Below, piece by piece: positions 59,185-64,000 of a DNA stretch of 64,000 nt. How positions within the stretch are numbered: the first letter of the stretch is position 1; every line of letters starts with the position of its first letter. Origin of the DNA: Pseudomonadota bacterium (lineage in GTDB: Bacteria; Chloroflexota; UBA5177); the NCBI GenBank assembly GCA_021324655.1, contig JAJPIP010000068.1, positions 21,612 through 85,611 on the forward strand, written 5' to 3'. The translations under genes were made by a program, and so were the position numbers. The notes beneath the pieces were generated by a model that was given only the letters and a program-made list of their open reading frames with translations, was not told the origin of the DNA and did not search any database.

Positions 59185-59836
59185 CAGTTGCTCCTCCTTC
59201 GTGAGAACGAGTAGGACAGCGCGATGAACTCCGGGAGAGGCATATACTCCCGCTTCCAGTGTAGAAAATCTCGAAATGTTATGCATCCTGCCGCGGAAAA
59301 CCGTTGACAACCCGTTCCACAGGTAAAATGCCCGAATTCATCCGGAGAGTGAGCCGCACGTGCTGACGGCGGTGGAGGACGCAGCGCCCTATCTCGACCA
59401 GCGCGTCGCCGCCGCGCACGCTGCCGATGACGGCACCGAGCGGTTTCCCCGGGCGATCGCGGACGGGAAGGTGCGACGCGACGACCGCCGGTTCCTATCA
59501 CCGCGCCCGGCCGTGGCGGTGCCCAGGCGACGCGCGAAGGCAGACGTCAGGGGCCAGCCCCGACCACACACGTGTGACGCCGGCGGCGCACACCCACATT
59601 CGTGGGTAGGCGCAGGGCTTGTCCCTGCGCGAGAAGACGCACGGCGACAGGAGTCGCCCCGACATGTCGACGCCTCCGAGAGACGGGCCCCATGGCTTTG
59701 TTATGTACGTTGATGGCCGCCGGCATGTTGGTTTCCCTCGCCCTGTAACTATCGAGCCGGCTCCCACGTTTATGGGGTGTACTCGTTCTTCTATGCGGCG
59801 TAAAGCCGGGGACTATCCAGAAATTCGGAGAAAGAC
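59185..59836. other. Intergenic region with hairpins and an ECF-type promoter
   Basis: About 650 bp with no convincing gene. Around 59593-59630 two hairpins stand side by side: CCCAC/GTGGG with a 4-nt loop and GCGCAGGG/CCCTGCGC with a 5-nt loop. A promoter for the DUF4232 gene lies at 59744. A GTG-initiated frame from 59360 begins with a protein-like stretch but decays into repeats. Confidence 0.55.
59744..59770 (+). promoter_or_regulatory. ECF-type promoter before the DUF4232 gene
   Basis: CCC-TGTAAC (TGTAAC 59744-59749) and CGTT (59767-59770), 17-bp spacer. The same pair precedes the ECF sigma factor gene at 61782. Confidence 0.55.
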
Positions 59837-60388
59837 ATGATCACACGGCTCATGGCGACCGGCATCATCGCGGGACTCCTTCTCCTCGCCCTGACTCCGC
59901 TGCGCCAGGTGGTCGCCGCCTCACACAGCATGGCGTCGACATCCCGCTGCCAGAACATCCAGCTGTCCATCCGGCCCGCGTCAATCCACGGTGCGACCGG
60001 CCACGTCGGGGCGGTCTACCGCCTGCACAACACCTGGAGCACGCCGTGCAGCCTCCAGGGGTACCCCGGTGTTGAGCTGCTCGATGCGCAATTCCACTCC
60101 CTCCCCACCCACACCAATCGCGGCCACGGCTTCATCATCTACGGCACTCCCCCGGCGCCGCGTGTGACCCTCGATGCCGCCCACGATGCCTACTTCGGGC
60201 TCGAGTACAGCGATGTGCAGACACAAGGTGAAACGTGTCCTCGCACCGAGTATCTGCTGGTCATCCCACCGGACGACTACCTGCCCGACGTGACGTACAG
60301 TCATGCCGGCACCAACTTCGGGTATGTCGCACCGTGCGGTGGGAAGGTGACGGTGTCACCGGTACACGGGACGGCCACTGTGCGGTAA
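59837..60388 (+). CDS. Secreted DUF4232 protein
   Basis: A 183-residue exported protein. The signal peptide (MITRLMATGIIAGLLLLALT) ends near VVAASHS. The mature domain begins RCQNIQLSIRPASIHGATGH and contains HNTWSTPCSLQGYPGVELLD and GETCPRTEYLLVIPPDD, with Cys residues at the family's positions. DUF4232 proteins are actinobacterial and Chloroflexi exported beta-sandwich proteins of unknown role. An ECF-type promoter lies 67 bp before the ATG. It converges on the next gene with a 9-bp gap. Confidence 0.85.
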   Translation: MITRLMATGIIAGLLLLALTPLRQVVAASHSMASTSRCQNIQLSIRPASIHGATGHVGAVYRLHNTWSTPCSLQGYPGVELLDAQFHSLPTHTNRGHGFIIYGTPPAPRVTLDAAHDAYFGLEYSDVQTQGETCPRTEYLLVIPPDDYLPDVTYSHAGTNFGYVAPCGGKVTVSPVHGTATVR

Positions 60389-60397
60389 TGGTACCGA

Positions 60398-61540
60398 TCA
60401 GCCCTGCACGAAGACCGTGGGATGGCCGATCCATCCGGCAACGACGTGCCAGGCAAGGACCTGCGTACAGTACTTGTCAGGAGCGGTGAGATGAATGGTT
60501 GTCCCGGCCACGCTTTGCCAGGTCCACGTCACGGGAGCCCATCCTGCTCCCATTCCGTTACGGCAGTCAACCGTGTACTGGTAGTACAGCCGTCCGGCGA
60601 CGGGGACCCGGGACGTCACGGCGACATCTGCCGCCGTTCCGTTTCCGGTGAGTACGGCCGTTGGGGCCGGCTCTGTTCCGTCCAGATCAAGTCGCAGGGG
60701 ACGACTGGCGAGCTGCACCCAGGATAGGTTGGATGCGCCCCGCGGCAAAATGACGCCGGTGGCCTCGAGACGTGATCCGCGCAAGACGACAAGGTCACGG
60801 TGATAGATGCTCTGGCCGGGCTGCAGCGTCCGCTGCGGAGAAGATCCGATTCCCCACCCGTAGTCGGTGTCTGGAACAGTGGGCGGATAGACGATCTGCC
60901 CTGCATCATCCAGTATGGCGGCATACGGTGACTTGAAGGGCGGGTTGGCGCGGACGACCCGGATCGGATGGTGCGAGACGTTGGTCATGCCGAGCTCGAC
61001 TGGGGCGAGGGTATTGGGACTGTAGACTCGCCCGGTGAGTGAGAGGGTGAATCTGATGCCACGCGTGACTGTCTGGGCGTGTAGGTGGTTGGAGGGCATC
61101 GTGCCGGATAGTGCAAGGCTGGGTTTCCACGAACGGACCCGCAGGCGAGCGGACGCGCAATCCCACCTGCCGGCGATCTGTACCCATCCGGACGCTGGAA
61201 GCTGCGTCCCCGATCCCAGCCGCGGCCCAATCACCAGGATGCCGGAAGAAGAAGCGCTCCGATCCATCGGTGTCCGCACTTTGTGGCCATACAGGTACCC
61301 CGTCTGGTAGGTGATCGGAGTGGCCGGCGGACCGGGCCCGAAGAAGGCGTAGACCGCGTAGTAGCCGCGCACGCGCACGTTGTAGACGGCAGTCCCACGT
61401 ACACAGCGAGCTTGCAATTCGCTGACCGTCAACACACGCGTCGCCCGGGAGGCTGATCTCTGAGCGTGAGTCGAGGACGTCCCGGCGATGACACAACCCG
61501 CGAGCAAGCCAATCGTCAGATACGTGATCTCTCGCCTCAT
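60398..61540 (-). CDS. Exported (probably lipid-modified) protein of unknown function
   Basis: A 380-residue protein. The start MRREITYLTIGLLAGCVIAG contains the lipobox-like LLAGC, so it may be a lipoprotein. The mature part begins with a strand-rich segment around VLTVSELQARCVRGTAVYNV and RGYYAVYAFFGPGPPATP, and the second half has LVVLRGSRLEATGVILPRG. No family recognised. AGGAGG lies 13 nt before the ATG, a longer gap than usual. Its position between the DUF4232 and ECF sigma genes, both under the same promoter type, suggests a role in the same response, but it is on the opposite strand. Confidence 0.6.
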   Translation of the reverse strand: MRREITYLTIGLLAGCVIAGTSSTHAQRSASRATRVLTVSELQARCVRGTAVYNVRVRGYYAVYAFFGPGPPATPITYQTGYLYGHKVRTPMDRSASSSGILVIGPRLGSGTQLPASGWVQIAGRWDCASARLRVRSWKPSLALSGTMPSNHLHAQTVTRGIRFTLSLTGRVYSPNTLAPVELGMTNVSHHPIRVVRANPPFKSPYAAILDDAGQIVYPPTVPDTDYGWGIGSSPQRTLQPGQSIYHRDLVVLRGSRLEATGVILPRGASNLSWVQLASRPLRLDLDGTEPAPTAVLTGNGTAADVAVTSRVPVAGRLYYQYTVDCRNGMGAGWAPVTWTWQSVAGTTIHLTAPDKYCTQVLAWHVVAGWIGHPTVFVQG

Positions 61541-61723
61541 CGGTGTCGCGGCACCTCCTTCCGGCTCACCACGTTTGACGCTGGTGCTCCTCCTATTCTC
61601 CCGCGATCGTATGCGATCAACAACAACCTGACGGTGCTCTTCGGTCCCGCCGGCCTCGGCGCCGTTGTGATGGGGTGTCTGAGGCCGATGGATAGAGAGT
61701 CGTAAGGGGGGCAATCAACCCCC

Positions 61724-61749
61724 TGTAACAATTCCTCCCCCTCCTCGTT
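61724..61749 (+). promoter_or_regulatory. ECF-type autoregulatory promoter of the sigma factor operon
   Basis: TGTAAC (61724-61729) and CGTT (61746-61749) with a 16-bp spacer, 32 bp before the ATG at 61782. The A-A-C/C-G-T core is typical of ECF sigma-dependent promoters, and autoregulation is common. Confidence 0.65.
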
Positions 61750-61781
61750 AGGTAGATGACAACCGACGGAATGGAGGTGGG

Positions 61782-62303
61782 ATGGACGCGGGGGAGATCG
61801 CTCGCCTCTCCGGTCGCGAGATACGGGTGTCGGCCGGTGTGGAGATCGAACAACTGCTGGATCGCTACGAGCGGCCTCTCTACGCCTACCTCCTGACGTT
61901 GCTGGGTGATCCCGACACGGCGCGCGACTGCACGCAGGATGCCTTCCTGCGTGCCCTCGAGCAGCTTAGGCGGGGCAAGGAGATCAACGGTGGCTGGCTC
62001 TACACGGTAGGGCGCAACCGCGCCATCGATCACCTGCGCGATCGGCGACGCGTTGGTCCGGAAGATGTCACGCTCGAGATGGACCTGGAGGCCGGTCAGG
62101 GCGAGCCGTTCCATCTGACGGCCGTCCGACGCATCCTTGACCGCCTCTCTCCGGACGATCGTGAGGCCCTCTATCTGTTCAGCGTCGACGGCTTTCGCAC
62201 CGACGAGATCGCCGCCATGCTCGGTATCCAACCGGGAGCGCTGCGTGTGCGTCTTAGCCGGGCGCGCCAGCGCTTCCGCGCCCTCTACGAGGAAGAATCA
62301 TGA
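61782..62303 (+). CDS. ECF-type RNA polymerase sigma factor
   Basis: A 173-residue sigma factor. Region 2 has LLDRYERPLYAYLLTLLGDP, then DTARDCTQDAFLRALEQLRR, and the short linker holds WLYTVGRNRAIDHLRDRRRV. Region 4 has FHLTAVRRILDRLSPDDREA and FRTDEIAAMLGIQPGALRVR. Normal ECF length. GGAGGTGG precedes the ATG. The stop overlaps the anti-sigma gene (ATGA). A matching ECF-type promoter lies upstream, so it probably transcribes itself. Confidence 0.95.
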   Translation: MDAGEIARLSGREIRVSAGVEIEQLLDRYERPLYAYLLTLLGDPDTARDCTQDAFLRALEQLRRGKEINGGWLYTVGRNRAIDHLRDRRRVGPEDVTLEMDLEAGQGEPFHLTAVRRILDRLSPDDREALYLFSVDGFRTDEIAAMLGIQPGALRVRLSRARQRFRALYEEES

Positions 62304-63865
62304 ACGGACATGACAGCATCACCGACCTCCTGGCCAGGCGCCGCGAGCTAACGCCGGACGACGAGGCAGTGCTGCGGGACCATCTGGCGGGGTGTGCAGA
62401 CTGTCGCCGGACGGCGGCGGACTTCGCGGCGCAGGATGACGTGTTACGGCTCCTGGGTGACGTGATCCCCCCCGATACTATTCGCCGGTCGGTGCTCCGC
62501 GCCGCCGGTCGGAGGCGAGTCCGCCCCTTGGTCTGGCCGGTTGTCGTGGTCGCCGCCATCGTCGCCGTTCTCGGCGGCTACGGCATCGTCGCCGGGGGCG
62601 GACTGCCCTGGGTTCCACCGGATCGTCATTTAGGCCAAGGCTACTCCGGTCCCGGCGGCGGGATATTCATTCCTGCCACGCCCACCGCCGGTGACATGTC
62701 CCGCGACGACGCCATCGCCGCCGCGGTGCATCATTTCTTTGGCCCGCAGGCGCGGACGGTGCCGGCGAATGTGTCTATGGCTACGTTCCTCGGGATCTAC
62801 ACCGATAGCCTTTTCAAACCGCGTTTGGTGTGGATCGTCCGCTTCCAGGGACCAGGCATCGTGATCGTGGGTGATGGGCCGCCCCGATCCCCGGTCGACA
62901 CGCTACGCTGCCCCCCTGCCGTCGGTCACGAGGAAATGGTTTTCTTCGACGCGCACTCCGGTGCCTTCGTGGAAGATACCTCCGGACTCGTGCCCCAGGG
63001 ACTACCCATGACGGTCACGCCGGCACCGGCGCCAACCCCCTGCCCGACGCCGGCTCCGACCGACATCGCTCCCTTCTCTCTTGCCCTAGCTCCGAACGGC
63101 GACATCGTCGAAGTAGGCGAAGGGATTCGCTTCCTGGACTATCAGATTCAGGAGAGGACGCCCGATGGCATGCTTCTCCGGCACTGGTCCGCCGATCCGA
63201 CTTCACGGCTCCAGCAGCAAGTCACGGGAATCGGAGTTGATGGGCGGGGAGATGTCTACGTCTTGGGGAATAACCAGCACCTTCTCAAGTTCACGGCGGG
63301 AGGGCGATTGATCTGGAGTACTTCCGTGCCAACCAGTTACGGCTCCCTCACCAATGTCGTGGTGGCGCGCGACGGCACCGCCTACATTCCGGAGGGGACT
63401 CCCCATCCCGGCATCAGAGTTATCGCACCCGATGGACGTCTCCGTGCCGTCCTGCCCGGCTGGTACGAGCACGTTGCCCTTGCCGGTTCGGTGCTCGTCG
63501 CCTCACGAGCGGGGACCGTGACTGTTATAGCACCCGCGACGGGAAGCACGATCCATCGCTGGCACGTCGAGCCGGGTGAGGGCTACATCCAGGGCGTGGC
63601 GGGGGCGGCGGGTGGAACCGTATGGCTTCTCGAGCAGAGATTTAGCAGAAGCGCCTTCCTTGGCTACGAGATCGCCCACTTCACCGCCGCCGGGCAGCTC
63701 CTTACCCGCTGGCATCTGCCGACGGTGACGGGAACGGCCGAGGTCCAAGGTAGTGAGCCGAAGGATCTGGCGGTAGATAGAACGGGACGGATCTACGTCG
63801 CGGACTACGGGCGCGCCCAGATCATGGTCTTCTCGGCCGGCGGCAGGCTCCTACGTCGCTGGTGA
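62300..63865 (+). CDS. Anti-sigma factor fused to an extracytoplasmic beta-propeller
   Basis: A 521-residue membrane protein. Residues 1-45 form a zinc-finger anti-sigma domain with H-x3-C-x2-C in RDHLAGCADCRRTAADFAAQ. A membrane helix lies near 72-95 (RPLVWPVVVVAAIVAVLGGY). An extracytoplasmic segment follows, then an NHL-like propeller (about 255-521) with repeats SLALAPNGDIVEV, GIGVDGRGDVYVLGNN, VVARDGTAYIPEG and DLAVDRTGRIYVADYG. The propeller could sense a cell-surface ligand and release the sigma factor. Coupled to the sigma gene by an ATGA overlap. Confidence 0.85.
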   Translation: MNGHDSITDLLARRRELTPDDEAVLRDHLAGCADCRRTAADFAAQDDVLRLLGDVIPPDTIRRSVLRAAGRRRVRPLVWPVVVVAAIVAVLGGYGIVAGGGLPWVPPDRHLGQGYSGPGGGIFIPATPTAGDMSRDDAIAAAVHHFFGPQARTVPANVSMATFLGIYTDSLFKPRLVWIVRFQGPGIVIVGDGPPRSPVDTLRCPPAVGHEEMVFFDAHSGAFVEDTSGLVPQGLPMTVTPAPAPTPCPTPAPTDIAPFSLALAPNGDIVEVGEGIRFLDYQIQERTPDGMLLRHWSADPTSRLQQQVTGIGVDGRGDVYVLGNNQHLLKFTAGGRLIWSTSVPTSYGSLTNVVVARDGTAYIPEGTPHPGIRVIAPDGRLRAVLPGWYEHVALAGSVLVASRAGTVTVIAPATGSTIHRWHVEPGEGYIQGVAGAAGGTVWLLEQRFSRSAFLGYEIAHFTAAGQLLTRWHLPTVTGTAEVQGSEPKDLAVDRTGRIYVADYGRAQIMVFSAGGRLLRRW

Positions 63866-63912
63866 TCCGGCCACGGCAGAGGTAACGGGGGTACTTCCAT
63901 CGCTCGATCGTG

Positions 63913-63990
63913 TGGTAGGGGCCGGCTCCGCCGTGCCCGCTTGGTCCGTCGTGCCCATCCCTCGCGAGGATTCCCGCCGTCTGTCTTCCG
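63913..63990 (-). repeat. Dispersed repeat, copy 2 (inverted)
   Basis: This 78-bp stretch is the inverted partner of 1255-1333. It starts TGGTAGGGGCCGGCTCC and ends CCCGCCGTCTGTCTTCCG. Between them lie about half a dozen differences from copy 1, including one deleted T. No gene is seen from 63866 to the window end. Confidence 0.8.
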
Positions 63991-64000
63991 CACGTCGGCC

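Noticed and set aside
59360..59713. Possible truncated acyl-CoA-dehydrogenase-like N-terminus starting at GTG 59360
   Set aside because: Only the first 35 or so codons look protein-like, the match is too weak to name and the rest falls into hairpin repeats.

Overview
The window is a high-GC chromosomal stretch with dense gene packing, many 4-bp ATGA/GTGA overlaps between consecutive genes, strong AGGAGG-type ribosome binding sites and several probable leaderless starts. It encodes a menaquinone pathway cluster, an endonuclease-type MutL, ECF sigma factors with fused accessory domains and many small conserved proteins. This fits a free-living member of the Chloroflexota (Sphaerobacter/Thermomicrobia-like); a deep-branching actinobacterium is the main alternative. 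This placement is an inference from gene content, and no rRNA is present to settle it.

Layout. 1-1.6 kb: the tail of a small kinase-like gene, a decayed Phd/PIN toxin-antitoxin pair and a block of tandem and inverted repeats. One repeat has an inverted copy at the other end of the window (63.9 kb). 1.6-13.7 kb: amino-acid and aromatic-acid metabolism and transport (N-acyl-D-amino-acid deacylase, MFS exporter, zinc-less dehydrogenase, S9 peptidase, CoA-transferase subunit, benzoate-CoA-ligase-like enzyme, GNAT, ABC exporter, alpha/beta hydrolase). 13.7-24.6 kb: OsmC, type II NADH dehydrogenase-like enzyme, secreted proteins, a kanamycin-nucleotidyltransferase homologue, a large cyclase/ATPase/TPR regulator, endonuclease III and an ECF42-type sigma factor with its DGPF partner.

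25-30.3 kb is one co-directional block: a small secreted protein, a sulfite-oxidase-fold molybdenum enzyme, a formate-dehydrogenase-gamma-like cytochrome b, an OmpR/histidine-kinase pair, a MoaD-like protein and a BNR-repeat protein, closed by a strong hairpin. It looks like a self-contained, sensor-controlled extracytoplasmic redox module of unknown substrate and is the best candidate here for something undescribed.

30.5-40.4 kb: small DUF2795/DUF4177-like proteins, RecQ, a CPA2 antiporter with two USP domains, psuK-psuG, a VapC toxin with an N-terminally truncated antitoxin, a fosmidomycin-resistance-type MFS protein and a lipoprotein. 40.5-48.7 kb: a TetR gene behind a perfect 22-bp palindrome runs into menF-menD-menH-menB-menA, with menE 0.3 kb further on; menC is absent. 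48.7-51.1 kb: mutL and a zinc-ribbon coiled-coil gene.

51.1-56 kb is accessory: a terminase-like remnant, two unknown secreted proteins, an XRE regulator, an M28 peptidase with a PKD domain and another secreted protein. 56-64 kb: an orphan histidine kinase, tRNA-Pro(GGG), a PRC-barrel-like protein with three internal repeats, an acetate-transporter-family protein, a DUF4232 protein, an unknown exported protein and an ECF sigma factor with an anti-sigma factor fused to a beta-propeller. The sigma gene and the DUF4232 gene share a TGTAAC/CGTT promoter, which suggests a small regulon.
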